Source: Mangrovimonas xylaniphaga
Lineage (GTDB): Bacteria; Bacteroidota; Bacteroidia; Flavobacteriales; Flavobacteriaceae
Direction: 5' to 3'
Assembly (NCBI RefSeq): GCF_001280435.1
Contig: NZ_LBIP01000018.1
Location: 248,001-312,000, forward strand
Length of the DNA: 64,000 bases
Both the position numbers and the translations under genes were made by a program. The notes below the pieces were generated by a model. It ran no database searches. It was not told the DNA's origin and saw only the letters and a program-made list of their open reading frames with translations. Shown piece after piece: positions 54,619 through 63,711 of this stretch (position 1 is the first letter of the stretch; each line of letters opens with the position of its first letter).

Positions 54619-55929
54619 ATGAACTATATTCCAAACATACTTTTTGCCGTGGCTCTTGCACTGGGCATCGGCTATTTTGTTAAAAATGTAAAGAAATTAG
54701 TCCGTAATATTAAATTGGGACAAGATGTGGATGTCAGCGATCATAAGGATCAACGTTGGCAGAACATGATCAGGATTGCCTTGGGTCAAGGTAAAATGGT
54801 TCGTCGTCCGGTGGCAGGAATTCTTCATATTATAGTATATGTAGGATTCATCATTATCAACATCGAGGTACTTGAAATTATTCTTGATGGTCTAACCGGA
54901 AAGCACCGTTTGTTCTCATTTATGGGAGGTTTTTATGGGTTTTTAATAGGCTCTTTTGAAATTTTGGCCTTTTTGGTGTTTGTTTCAGTAGTCATCTTTT
55001 GGATTAGAAGAAACATCATGAAGCTACAAAGATTCTGGAAACCAGAAATGACCAGTTGGCCTAAAAATGATGCGAATTTCATTCTTTACTTTGAAATGGT
55101 GTTGATGACCTTGTTTTTGGTTATGAATGCTACCGACATTCATTTTCAGGAGATGCATTCTGGAAATGTCATTAGTCAATTTATTGCCCCATTGTTTTCC
55201 GGAGCGTCCGAAGGGACGTTACATGTTATAGAGCGTAGTGCTTGGTGGTTGCATATTTTGGGAATTTTGGTTTTCCTTAATTATTTATACTTTTCAAAGC
55301 ATCTTCATATTCTACTGGCGTTCCCGAACACTTATTTTGGGAAGGTAAAACCTAAAGGAGCATTTAACAATGTTGAAGCTGTAACTGCAGAAGTAAAAAT
55401 GATGATGGATCCCGATGCAGATCCTTATGCCATGCCGGAAGAAGGTGCAGATGAGGAAGTACCTGCAAAATTTGGAGCAAGCGATGTTCAGGATTTAAGT
55501 TGGGTACAGTTGTTAAATGCGTATACCTGTACGGAATGTGGGCGTTGTACCAGTGAATGTCCTGCGAATTTGACAGGGAAGAAATTATCTCCTCGTAAGA
55601 TCATGATGGACACCCGTGATCGTTTGGAGGAAGTTGGTAAAAATATCGATGCCAACAATGGGGAATTCAAAGATGATGGTAAGCAGTTGTTGGGAGATTA
55701 TATTTCACATGAAGAAATTTGGGCCTGTACTACCTGTAATGCCTGTGTGGAAGCTTGTCCGGTGAGCATAGATCCGTTATCCATTATTTTGGAAATGAGA
55801 CGTTATTTGGTGATGGAGCAGAGTGCTGCTCCAATGGAATTGAACAACATGATGAGCAATATCGAGAATAACGGTGCCCCTTGGCCGTATAACCAGATGG
55901 ATCGTTTAAACTGGGTAGATGAAAACTAG
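54619..55929 (+). CDS. Membrane-bound Fe-S oxidoreductase subunit, HdrD/DsrM-like
   Basis: A 436-residue protein with five or so membrane helices (about 5-22, 68-92, 105-132, 152-172, 205-235) that resemble a nitrate-reductase gamma-type b-haem subunit. A cytoplasmic tail carries two 4Fe-4S sites: CTECGRCTSECP from Cys304 and CTTCNACVEACP from Cys370. It likely takes electrons between quinone and a soluble partner; the partner is probably the next gene, a CCG-domain protein 56 bp downstream. Exact donor and acceptor are unknown. Confidence 0.85.
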   Translation: MNYIPNILFAVALALGIGYFVKNVKKLVRNIKLGQDVDVSDHKDQRWQNMIRIALGQGKMVRRPVAGILHIIVYVGFIIINIEVLEIILDGLTGKHRLFSFMGGFYGFLIGSFEILAFLVFVSVVIFWIRRNIMKLQRFWKPEMTSWPKNDANFILYFEMVLMTLFLVMNATDIHFQEMHSGNVISQFIAPLFSGASEGTLHVIERSAWWLHILGILVFLNYLYFSKHLHILLAFPNTYFGKVKPKGAFNNVEAVTAEVKMMMDPDADPYAMPEEGADEEVPAKFGASDVQDLSWVQLLNAYTCTECGRCTSECPANLTGKKLSPRKIMMDTRDRLEEVGKNIDANNGEFKDDGKQLLGDYISHEEIWACTTCNACVEACPVSIDPLSIILEMRRYLVMEQSAAPMELNNMMSNIENNGAPWPYNQMDRLNWVDEN

Positions 55930-55985
55930 TATGGCATTCCAACATTTAAACATAGGAATGTATAAACTACAAAACGAAAATTAAG

Positions 55986-56777
55986 ATGGAACAACTTATA
56001 GTAAAAACCATGGCCGATTATATGGCTGAAGGCAAAGAACCTGAAATTTTGTTTTGGGTGGGGTCTGCTGGAAGCTATGATGATAGAGCTAAGAAAATAA
56101 CAAGAGCTTTTGTTAAGTTGTTAAACAAAGCGCAAGTAGAGTTTGCTGTTTTGGGAACCGAAGAGAGTTGTACTGGCGATGTTGCCAAACGTGCCGGGAA
56201 CGAGTTTCTTTTCCAAATGCAGGCCATGATGAATATAGAATTGTTGAATGGCTATGAGGTGAAACGCATTGTTACGGCTTGCCCGCATTCCTATAATACA
56301 CTTAAAAACGAATACCCAGCTTTGGGAGGTCAGTATCAAGTGCAGCACCATACAGAATTTATAGAAGAATTGATGCACAATGGACGTTTGAAAATAGAGA
56401 GCAGTTCTACCTTGAACGGAAAACGCATCACTTTTCATGACCCTTGTTATTTAGGGCGTGCCAATGAAGTTTACGAGGCGCCAAGAAACTTGTTGACAGC
56501 TTTAGGAGTGGATTTGGTTGAAATGAAGCGCCATAAGCAAACTGCTTTATGTTGTGGAGCTGGTGGAGCACAGATGTTTAAAGAACCAGAAAAAGGAGAC
56601 AAAGACATTAACGTGTTAAGAACCGAAGATGCTTTGGAAACACAACCGTCCATTATTGCAACGGGATGTCCGTATTGTAATACCATGATGACAGACGGGG
56701 TGAAAGCTAAAGAGAAGGAAGATTCTATTCAGGTGCTCGATGTTGCTGAGTTGATTGCAAATGCAGAAAACCTTTAA
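55986..56777 (+). CDS. CCG-domain Fe-S protein, HdrB/LutA-like
   Basis: A 263-residue soluble protein with cysteine-rich CCG motifs: EESCTGDVAKRAG near 59, VTACPHSYNT near 98, HDPCYLGRANEVYEAPR near 150, TALCCGAGGAQMF near 182 and ATGCPYCNTMM near 225. Two such sets bind a noncubane 4Fe-4S cluster in heterodisulfide reductase. Paired with the membrane Fe-S subunit, it may reduce a disulfide or oxidise a small organic acid such as lactate or glycolate. Ends with a hairpin about 100 bp later. Confidence 0.85.
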   Translation: MEQLIVKTMADYMAEGKEPEILFWVGSAGSYDDRAKKITRAFVKLLNKAQVEFAVLGTEESCTGDVAKRAGNEFLFQMQAMMNIELLNGYEVKRIVTACPHSYNTLKNEYPALGGQYQVQHHTEFIEELMHNGRLKIESSSTLNGKRITFHDPCYLGRANEVYEAPRNLLTALGVDLVEMKRHKQTALCCGAGGAQMFKEPEKGDKDINVLRTEDALETQPSIIATGCPYCNTMMTDGVKAKEKEDSIQVLDVAELIANAENL

Positions 56778-56879
56778 GTATTCGGCGTTAAAAAATCTCA
56801 TTTTTCAAGGTTGTTTTAAGCACTTTCTTTGATGAAAGATTAGCAAATCTTTTGAAATCATACTGAATCTTTAAATATC

Positions 56880-56910
56880 AAGCTTTGTTTAATGCAAAGC
56901 TTTTATTTTT
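56880..56910 (+). terminator. Terminator of the MlaD/Fe-S unit
   Basis: AAGCTTTG / CAAAGCTT stem with a 7-base loop and a T-rich tail, 100 bp after the stop. Confidence 0.7.
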
Positions 56911-56958
56911 CAAATAGAATATTGAATTTTACAGCTATAAGGTTTAAAAAACGATAGT

Positions 56959-58182
56959 ATGGCTAATGAGATTTTCCTTTTAAATATTTCAGGGCAGGAT
57001 AAACCTGGTTTAACGTCCAATTTAACGGCGGTATTGGCAGAGTATGATGCGAAGGTACTGGATATTGGTCAGGCCAATATTCATGATACGCTTTCGTTGG
57101 GGATTTTGTTTGAAATCAAATCTAAGGCCAAATCGGCTGCGGTATTAAAGGATTTACTTTTTAAAGCTTATGAGCTAGGGATTACGGCAAAATTTACTCC
57201 AATCACCTTAGAGAACTACGAAAACTGGGTGAATTTGCAGGGAAAGGATCGTTATATCGTGACCATTTTAGGTGAAAAATTATCGGCTGAGCAGATTGCT
57301 AAGGTTACTGCGGTTATTTCAGAAAAAAATCTCAACATCGATGCGATTAAACGACTTACAGGTCGTATTTCTTTGTCTAAGGAAGAAGAATATCCTAGAG
57401 CCTGTATTGAACTTTCCATTAGAGGGCAGATTGACGATAAATCTGAGTTCACCAAAAAGTTTATGGAAATTTCGCATGATTTAGATGTGGATATTGCCTT
57501 TCAGGAAGATAATATTTATAGAAGAAACAGACGTTTGGTTTGTTTCGATATGGATTCTACATTAATACAAACTGAAGTTATTGACGAATTGGCTGAATTG
57601 GCAGGTGTTGGTGATCAAGTGAAGGCCATTACGGAATCTGCCATGCAAGGTGAAATAGAATTCAAGGAAAGCTTTACTAAGCGTATGAAGCTTCTTGAAG
57701 GCTTAAGTGAAGAAGTGCTTCAGTCTGTAGCTGTAAATCTACCAATTACGAAAGGAGCTAGACGATTGATAGACACCTTAAAAAGTTACGGATTTAAAAC
57801 TGCTATTTTATCTGGAGGCTTTACTTATTTTGGTCACTATTTGCAAAAGGAGTTAGGGATAGATTATGTGTATGCTAACCAATTGGAGATTAAAGATGGT
57901 GCTTTAACCGGAGGTTATCTCGGAGAAATTGTGGACGGAGAGAAAAAGGCCGAATATCTTAAAAAAATAGCAGAAGAAGAGGGAATCAATATTAGTCAAA
58001 CCATTGCTGTTGGTGATGGGGCCAATGATTTGCCTATGTTGAATTTGGCAGGTTTGGGAATTGCCTTCCATGCCAAACCAACAGTAAAAAACAATGCCCA
58101 AAGTTCCATATCAAGTATTGGTCTGGATGGTGTTTTGTATTTATTGGGTTACCACGACAGGCATATAGATTTGGTGAATTAA
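56959..58182 (+). CDS. serB: Phosphoserine phosphatase with N-terminal ACT domains
   Basis: A 407-residue enzyme that makes serine from phosphoserine. Two ACT domains fill residues 1-180 (LLNISGQDKPGLTSNLTAVL and YIVTILGEKLSAEQIAKV). The HAD catalytic part begins at Asp197 in CFDMDSTLIQTEVIDELAELA; later motifs are ILSGGFTYFG near 285 and VGDGANDLPMLNLAG near 350. ACT domains suggest serine or other amino-acid feedback, as in mycobacterial SerB2. It stands alone in the middle of an otherwise envelope/redox gene run. Confidence 0.96.
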   Translation: MANEIFLLNISGQDKPGLTSNLTAVLAEYDAKVLDIGQANIHDTLSLGILFEIKSKAKSAAVLKDLLFKAYELGITAKFTPITLENYENWVNLQGKDRYIVTILGEKLSAEQIAKVTAVISEKNLNIDAIKRLTGRISLSKEEEYPRACIELSIRGQIDDKSEFTKKFMEISHDLDVDIAFQEDNIYRRNRRLVCFDMDSTLIQTEVIDELAELAGVGDQVKAITESAMQGEIEFKESFTKRMKLLEGLSEEVLQSVAVNLPITKGARRLIDTLKSYGFKTAILSGGFTYFGHYLQKELGIDYVYANQLEIKDGALTGGYLGEIVDGEKKAEYLKKIAEEEGINISQTIAVGDGANDLPMLNLAGLGIAFHAKPTVKNNAQSSISSIGLDGVLYLLGYHDRHIDLVN

Positions 58183-58199
58183 ATTAAGATGTAAAGTTG

Positions 58200-58207
58200 T
58201 ACTTTTG
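58200..58207 (+). promoter_or_regulatory. Candidate -7 box
   Basis: TACTTTTG, matching TAnnTTTG, 21 bp before the ATG at 58229. Confidence 0.45.
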
Positions 58208-58228
58208 TGTGCATAAAAACAAAGAGCT

Positions 58229-58711
58229 ATGTTAGTTGATTTCGATACATTACCAGAAGAATCTAGAGTTTGGATCTACCAGGCCAATAGAACTTTTACA
58301 GATACAGAAATTCAGGAATTGGAGACCAAATTAGACGAATTTATCCATAATTGGACAGCACACGGCAGCGATTTGCATGCAGGATTCAAAATTATGTATA
58401 AGCGCTTTATTGTAATTGCTTTAAACCAAAGTTTAAACAAGGCTACAGGATGTTCCATTGATGCTTCGGTAAATTTTATTCAACTATTGGAAAAGGAGTA
58501 TAATGTGGATTTGTTGGACAAAATGAACGTATCCTATAAACAGGGAGAATTTATCGCTTACAAAAGTTTAATCGATTTTAAAAAGATGGCCAAGGACAAG
58601 GCAGTATCGCAAAATACAATCGTTTTCAATAATTTGGTGACCAATATTGCCGAGTTTAATGAGAATTGGGAAGTTCCTGCCAAGGATAGTTGGCATTCTA
58701 GATTTTTATAA
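58229..58711 (+). CDS. Conserved Bacteroidetes protein of unknown function
   Basis: A 160-residue soluble protein with no signal peptide. Relatives in Flavobacteria are often named ABC transporter ATPase, but there is no Walker A (GxxGxGKS), no LSGGQ and no Walker B here, so that name is not supported. Visible features are SRVWIYQANRTFTDTEI near the N-terminus, an FxxxWxxHGxxL-like segment (FIHNWTAHGSDLHAG), a Cys in TGCSIDASVNFI and a C-terminal W-H-S-R-F-L. Its small size and single-copy look suggest a conserved housekeeping role. Confidence 0.78.
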   Translation: MLVDFDTLPEESRVWIYQANRTFTDTEIQELETKLDEFIHNWTAHGSDLHAGFKIMYKRFIVIALNQSLNKATGCSIDASVNFIQLLEKEYNVDLLDKMNVSYKQGEFIAYKSLIDFKKMAKDKAVSQNTIVFNNLVTNIAEFNENWEVPAKDSWHSRFL

Positions 58712-58741
58712 AAATCCTTAGTCCAAAATTATCATGATATC

Positions 58742-58783
58742 AAAAAGAAGCTGCCTTTATAATCAAAAGCAGCTTCTTTTTAT
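58742..58783 (+). terminator. Terminator
   Basis: AAAAAGAAGCTGC pairs with GCAGCTTCTTTTT across a 14-base AT-rich loop, after the unknown-function gene. Confidence 0.85.
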
Positions 58784-58892
58784 TTTTGGGTATTGTTAGT
58801 AGCTTCTTTATAAAACTGTCTTAAAGTTTTTTACACTTCCTTGTAAAAGTATTATTTTGGCTAATAATTAATTCTTTGGCCTAAATACCTTT

Positions 58893-61835
58893 ATGAAATA
58901 CATAGATCCCCTAACTTCTATCATACTTTTATCTTGTTTTTACTACGCTTGGGCACAGTCAAGTCCAATGCAAACCAATACTCCAATTAATCCCTTATTA
59001 GCAGAAAATCCTGTGGCTCAACAAAAATGGGTGGACAGTATTTACAACGGTATGAGCTTGGAGGAAAAGCTTGGGCAATTGTTTATGGTGCAGGTGTTTT
59101 CTAGTCAAGATGCAAAGACAAGGGAAAAGATTGAAAATTTAATTGCAGAACATCATATTGGTGGAATCATTTATTCCAAAGGAGGTCCTGTAAGACAAGC
59201 CAAACTCAACAATGAGCTACAAGCCCTTTCAAAAGTTCCAATGCTTATTGGTATGGATGCGGAGTGGGGTTTGAGCATGCGTTTGGATTCCACTTATGCC
59301 TTTCCATGGAATATGACTTTGGGAGCTATTAAGGATAATGCCTTGGTTCAACAAACCGGGTATCAAGTAGGGGAGCACTGTAAGCGTTTGGGCGTACACT
59401 TCAATTTTGCACCTGTGGTGGATATCAATACCAATCCGGCCAATCCCATTATTGGAAATCGTTCATTTGGAGAAGATCGCGATAATGTAACGGTCAAGGC
59501 CTTGGCATTTATGAGGGGAATGCAGAGCGCTGGTGTTTTGGCCAATGCCAAACACTTCCCAGGTCATGGAGATACCGAAGGGGATTCCCATAAAACATTG
59601 CCTACTATTGGGTTTGATGAAAGACGTATTGATTCTATAGAACTTTACCCTTATAAAAGGTTGATTAAGGAAGGTTTGTCCAGTGTGATGGTGGCACATT
59701 TAAATGTACCTAGTTTAGAACCTAGGCAAGGCTATCCATCTTCTTTGTCAGAGAGAATTGTTACCGATATTTTACGTGAACGTCTTCAATTTCAAGGGTT
59801 GATTTTTACAGATGCTTTGGAAATGAAAGGAGTGTCTAATTACAGCGAATCTGGTGATGTGGACCTAACGGCCTTTTTGGCAGGAAATGATGTGTTGTTG
59901 ATGTCTGAAGATGTGCCTGCTGGTGTATCCAAATTGGGAGAAGCCTATGCCAGAGGAGTGATTTCTGAAGAGCGTTTGTCACATTCGGTAAAGAAAATTT
60001 TAATGGCCAAATACAAAGTTGGGTTGGACCATTATGTGCCAATTGAGACAGAACATTTGGAGGAAGACCTTAACAGACTTAAGGACGATTTGCTATATAG
60101 TCAATTGATGGAATCTGCTATTACTGTTGTGCGTAACAAGCAGCAGGTATTACCTATTAGACATTTGGACACTAAAAAGATTGCTTATGTAAAATTTGGA
60201 GATGATGATGGATCGGTGTTTTTAAATGAGCTTCAAAAATATACTAAGGTGCACGAAGTAAGTGCAGATAAATTAGATGAACTTCTCACCAAACTTCAAA
60301 ATTACAATACTGTTATCATTGGTCTGCATAAATCTAATGCATCTCCTTGGAAACCGTACCAGTTTACCAATCAAGAATTGGTTTGGTTATATGAAATAGC
60401 CAGGACCAATAACGTGATTTTGGATGTGTTTGCTCGTCCATATGCCTTAATGGATCTGCAATCTATTGAAAACATTGAGAGTATTGTGGTTAGTTACCAA
60501 AACAGTAAGATTGCTCAGGAAAAATCGGCGCAAATCCTATTTGGAGCTTTGCCTGCAAAAGGACATTTGCCCATATCGGCAGGTGAGTATTTTAAGGTTG
60601 GTGTTGGTGTGGAATATACCGATATAGAGTTGTTGGGCTATGGTCTGCCAGAAAGTGTAGGGATGAGTTCAGAAAAATTAAAGAAACTGGATTCTGTTGC
60701 TAATTATGCCGTTTACAACGAAATGACTCCAGGAATTCAATTGTTGGTTGCCAGAAAAGGAAAGGTGATTTACAATAAAAATTTCGGGAAACACACTTAC
60801 GAAGGAGATGAAGTGGTAAAATCCAATGATATCTACGATTTGGCATCGCTTACAAAAATTTTGGCAACGCTACCTTTGGTGATGGAATTGGAAGAGCGTG
60901 GTGAGTTTAGTTTGAACACTAAATTGTCTAAAATTCTTCCAGAGTTTAAAGAGTCCAATAAAAGGAACATTACAATTAAGGAAATGCTCTCGCATTGTGC
61001 TCGTTTAACGCCTTGGATTCCTTTTTATACGGCTACTTTGGATTCCTTGAAAAAGCCAAGTCCAGAGTATTACAGACGAAAACCGAGCCCAAAGTTCAAT
61101 ATTAAGGTCGCGGACGAAGTCTATCTAAGATATGATTATCCAGACACCATGCAAAAAATAATAATGGAAAGCGAATTGCTTCCCAAAGCAGGTTACCGCT
61201 ATAGTGATATGCCCTATTATATTTTAAAGAAATATATTGAAAAGTTTTACGACCAACCTTTGGATGAATTGGTTCAGGAACATTTTTATAAAGCTTTGGG
61301 AGCAAACCACACCACATATAATCCGTCCAAACTGTTCAGTAATTCACAAATAGTGCCAACTGAAGTGGATGATTATTACCGCTATCAAACCATTCAAGGC
61401 TATGTGCACGATATGGGTGCAGCCATGGAAAATGGGGTTGGTGGTCATGCTGGGGTATTTAGTAATGCCAATGATGTGGCCAAGATCATGCAAATGTATC
61501 TGCAAAAAGGATTTTATGGTGGTAGGCGCTATCTAAAACCTGAAACTATTGAGAAATTTAACACCTGTTACTATTGCGATGCCGATAACAGACGCGGGGT
61601 TGGATTCGATAAGCCACAATTGGGAGATAGTGGTCCTACCTGTGGTTGTTTGTCCATGACAAGCTTTGGGCATTCAGGTTTTACGGGAACTTATGCCTGG
61701 GCAGACCCAGAAGAAGAAATAGTATATGTATTTTTGGCAAATAGAACGTACCCAACGGCAGGAAAGAATCTATTGCTGAGGGAAAATATTCGAACTGAAA
61801 TACAACGCCTCATTTACGAGGCCATTGAAGATTAA
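58893..61835 (+). CDS. GH3 beta-N-acetylhexosaminidase fused to beta-lactamase-like serine hydrolase
   Basis: A 980-residue exported fusion (signal to about residue 22, YAWAQ). The N-terminal GH3 domain has the NagZ set: KHFPGHGDTEGDSH at 220-233 (catalytic dyad Asp231/His233) and nucleophile Asp307 in IFTDALEM. A GH3 C-terminal domain spans about 400-585. The second enzyme (about 600-970) has SLTK with Ser652 and Lys655, YSDMPYY, and HSGFTGTY, as in class C beta-lactamase or DD-peptidase folds. A cysteine cluster TCYYC...PTCGC lies near 892-922. It probably recycles or edits peptidoglycan in the periplasm. bshA starts 3 bp after it. Confidence 0.92.
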   Translation: MKYIDPLTSIILLSCFYYAWAQSSPMQTNTPINPLLAENPVAQQKWVDSIYNGMSLEEKLGQLFMVQVFSSQDAKTREKIENLIAEHHIGGIIYSKGGPVRQAKLNNELQALSKVPMLIGMDAEWGLSMRLDSTYAFPWNMTLGAIKDNALVQQTGYQVGEHCKRLGVHFNFAPVVDINTNPANPIIGNRSFGEDRDNVTVKALAFMRGMQSAGVLANAKHFPGHGDTEGDSHKTLPTIGFDERRIDSIELYPYKRLIKEGLSSVMVAHLNVPSLEPRQGYPSSLSERIVTDILRERLQFQGLIFTDALEMKGVSNYSESGDVDLTAFLAGNDVLLMSEDVPAGVSKLGEAYARGVISEERLSHSVKKILMAKYKVGLDHYVPIETEHLEEDLNRLKDDLLYSQLMESAITVVRNKQQVLPIRHLDTKKIAYVKFGDDDGSVFLNELQKYTKVHEVSADKLDELLTKLQNYNTVIIGLHKSNASPWKPYQFTNQELVWLYEIARTNNVILDVFARPYALMDLQSIENIESIVVSYQNSKIAQEKSAQILFGALPAKGHLPISAGEYFKVGVGVEYTDIELLGYGLPESVGMSSEKLKKLDSVANYAVYNEMTPGIQLLVARKGKVIYNKNFGKHTYEGDEVVKSNDIYDLASLTKILATLPLVMELEERGEFSLNTKLSKILPEFKESNKRNITIKEMLSHCARLTPWIPFYTATLDSLKKPSPEYYRRKPSPKFNIKVADEVYLRYDYPDTMQKIIMESELLPKAGYRYSDMPYYILKKYIEKFYDQPLDELVQEHFYKALGANHTTYNPSKLFSNSQIVPTEVDDYYRYQTIQGYVHDMGAAMENGVGGHAGVFSNANDVAKIMQMYLQKGFYGGRRYLKPETIEKFNTCYYCDADNRRGVGFDKPQLGDSGPTCGCLSMTSFGHSGFTGTYAWADPEEEIVYVFLANRTYPTAGKNLLLRENIRTEIQRLIYEAIED

Positions 61836-61838
61836 ATC

Positions 61839-62975
61839 ATGAAAATAGGTATAGTATGTTATCCTACTTTTGGAGGAAGTGGGGTTGTAGCTACCGAATT
61901 AGGTATAGAATTGTCCAAACGTGGGCACGAAGTTCATTTTATTACGTATAAACAGCCTGTAAGGTTAGAGCTTTTGGGAAGCCATGTGCATTTTCACGAG
62001 GTGAATGTGCCGGAATATCCGTTATTCCATTATCAACCATATGAGTTGGCACTTTCCAGCAAATTGGTAGATATGGTGAAATTACATGGCATTGAAATTT
62101 TGCATGTGCACTATGCCATTCCACATGCCTATGCAGCCTATATGGCCAAGAAAATGTTGATTGAGGAGGGCATTTATGTACCAATAGTAACGACTCTCCA
62201 TGGAACCGATATTACCTTGGTAGGAAGTCATCCCTTTTATAAACCGGCGGTTACTTTTAGCATCAATAAATCTGATGCGGTGACTTCTGTTTCTGAAGAT
62301 TTAAAGCAGGACACACTTCGTTTGTTCGATATCAAAAAGGATATTGATGTGGTGACCAATTTTATTGATATGGATAAACACAGAAACAATTTCACCAACT
62401 GTCAACGTAGTATGATGGCCAATGAAGAGGAACGTATCATAACCCATATCAGTAACTTTAGAAAGGTGAAGCGTATTACAGATGTAGTGAAGATTTTCTA
62501 TAATATTCAAAAGGAAATTCCAGCCAAATTGATGATGGTAGGAGAAGGACCGGAAAAAGAACCCGCAGAAAGGTTGTGTGAAGAATTGGGCATTCAGGAG
62601 AAAGTGGTATTCTTTGGAAATAGTAATGAAATAGATAGGATTCTATGTTTTTCAGATTTGTTCTTATTGCCCTCGGAAACTGAAAGTTTTGGTTTGGCTG
62701 CTCTAGAGGCCATGGCTTCTAGTGTACCTGTTATATCCAGCAATTCCGGAGGAATTCCAGAAGTGAACATCAATGGTGTCTCTGGATTTTTAAGTCCTGT
62801 GGGGGATGTTGAGGGCATGAGTAAAAATGCTCTAACTATTTTAAGTGAGCCATCAACGCTTAAGCTCTTTAAAAAACAAGCTAAAGCGCAAGCGGCAAAT
62901 TTTGACATTCACGAAATAGTGCCGCAGTATGAGGCCATTTATGAAAGAACTTTAAAAAACAGCGTGGTCATTTAA
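61839..62975 (+). CDS. bshA: N-acetyl-alpha-D-glucosaminyl L-malate synthase
   Basis: A 378-residue GT4 glycosyltransferase, the first step of bacillithiol synthesis, joining UDP-GlcNAc and L-malate. Family start KIGIVCYPTFGGSGVVATELG, then PVRLELLGSHVHFHEVNVPEYPLF-like segment (about 43-66), THLHGTDITLVG near 124 and the nucleotide-binding EX7E in PSETESFGLAALEAMAS near 283. Length matches BshA. Coupled to the GH3 fusion gene; other bsh genes are not in the window. Confidence 0.95.
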   Translation: MKIGIVCYPTFGGSGVVATELGIELSKRGHEVHFITYKQPVRLELLGSHVHFHEVNVPEYPLFHYQPYELALSSKLVDMVKLHGIEILHVHYAIPHAYAAYMAKKMLIEEGIYVPIVTTLHGTDITLVGSHPFYKPAVTFSINKSDAVTSVSEDLKQDTLRLFDIKKDIDVVTNFIDMDKHRNNFTNCQRSMMANEEERIITHISNFRKVKRITDVVKIFYNIQKEIPAKLMMVGEGPEKEPAERLCEELGIQEKVVFFGNSNEIDRILCFSDLFLLPSETESFGLAALEAMASSVPVISSNSGGIPEVNINGVSGFLSPVGDVEGMSKNALTILSEPSTLKLFKKQAKAQAANFDIHEIVPQYEAIYERTLKNSVVI

Positions 62976-63000
62976 AGTGATTTACTTCTGTTCTGTAATA

Positions 63001-63030
63001 AAAAAACCACCCGTAAAAGGTGGTTTTTTT
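63001..63030. terminator. Bidirectional terminator
   Basis: AACCACC / GGTGGTT stem with a CGTAAAA loop, A-tract before and T7 after; between bshA and the convergent barrel gene. Confidence 0.9.
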
Positions 63031-63051
63031 ATTATAAGAATGTTGTTTGCT

Positions 63052-63558
63052 CTAGAATTGGTATCTCACCCCAAAGGCCAGATCAAAGTCTAAATCATTA
63101 TTGTCGTGGTCTCCATTTCCAAAGCCCCATTCAGGTCTTAGGTCTAAAGAAAGCAATAACGGGAAATCGAAACTGTACTCAATTCCCACATCTCCACCAA
63201 TAAAGATAAAGGTGTCATGCTCATCATGGTGCCATTTGTCATTGTGATAGTAGTCATCATAAGAATAGGATGCTAATCCTCCTCCGGGTCCTGCATACCA
63301 ATTAAAGCCGCCATCAATGTTCCAAACCCATTGGTAGATTCCAGTTAATTTAACTCCGTCATGGTGATTACCATCACGCCAACCAAAGTCAATTTCCAAA
63401 CGATTGTCCAAGCCAAGGGCTCTTTGATAAGAGATTTCAGCACCAATCCCGTCGCTATCACCTAAGCGTAGACCAATGGCGTTTGGAGAAATCATCTGCG
63501 CTTGGGAAGCAAACGAAAAACCAATACAGGCTAATGCTATTAAAAACAATTTTTTCAT
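63052..63558 (-). CDS. Small outer-membrane beta-barrel protein, His/Asp-rich loops
   Basis: A 168-residue exported protein: signal peptide LFLIALACIGFSFASQAQ, then about eight predicted strands ending in RYQF, a classic barrel terminus. Extracellular or loop segments are unusually rich in His and Asp (DGNHHDG, YHNDKWHHDEHD, NGDHDNNDLDF). Family resembles the small OmpA/OmpX-like or DUF-type barrels. Metal binding by the loops is a guess. Transcribed alone. Confidence 0.78.
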   Translation of the reverse strand: MKKLFLIALACIGFSFASQAQMISPNAIGLRLGDSDGIGAEISYQRALGLDNRLEIDFGWRDGNHHDGVKLTGIYQWVWNIDGGFNWYAGPGGGLASYSYDDYYHNDKWHHDEHDTFIFIGGDVGIEYSFDFPLLLSLDLRPEWGFGNGDHDNNDLDFDLAFGVRYQF

Positions 63559-63711
63559 AAGTAATTTAAGTTTAAGATTTGTTAAATCGAAATTACAACT
63601 TTTGGAATTGGCTTAATAAAGAATAACGTTGAAAATATGTTAAAATTGGATTTCTTATTCTAATTTAGTCGAAATTCTAAACACATAAATCACTTAAAAT
63701 ATTGTAAGGGA

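Noticed and set aside
58229-58711. ABC transporter ATPase
   Set aside because: No Walker A, Walker B or signature motif is present.
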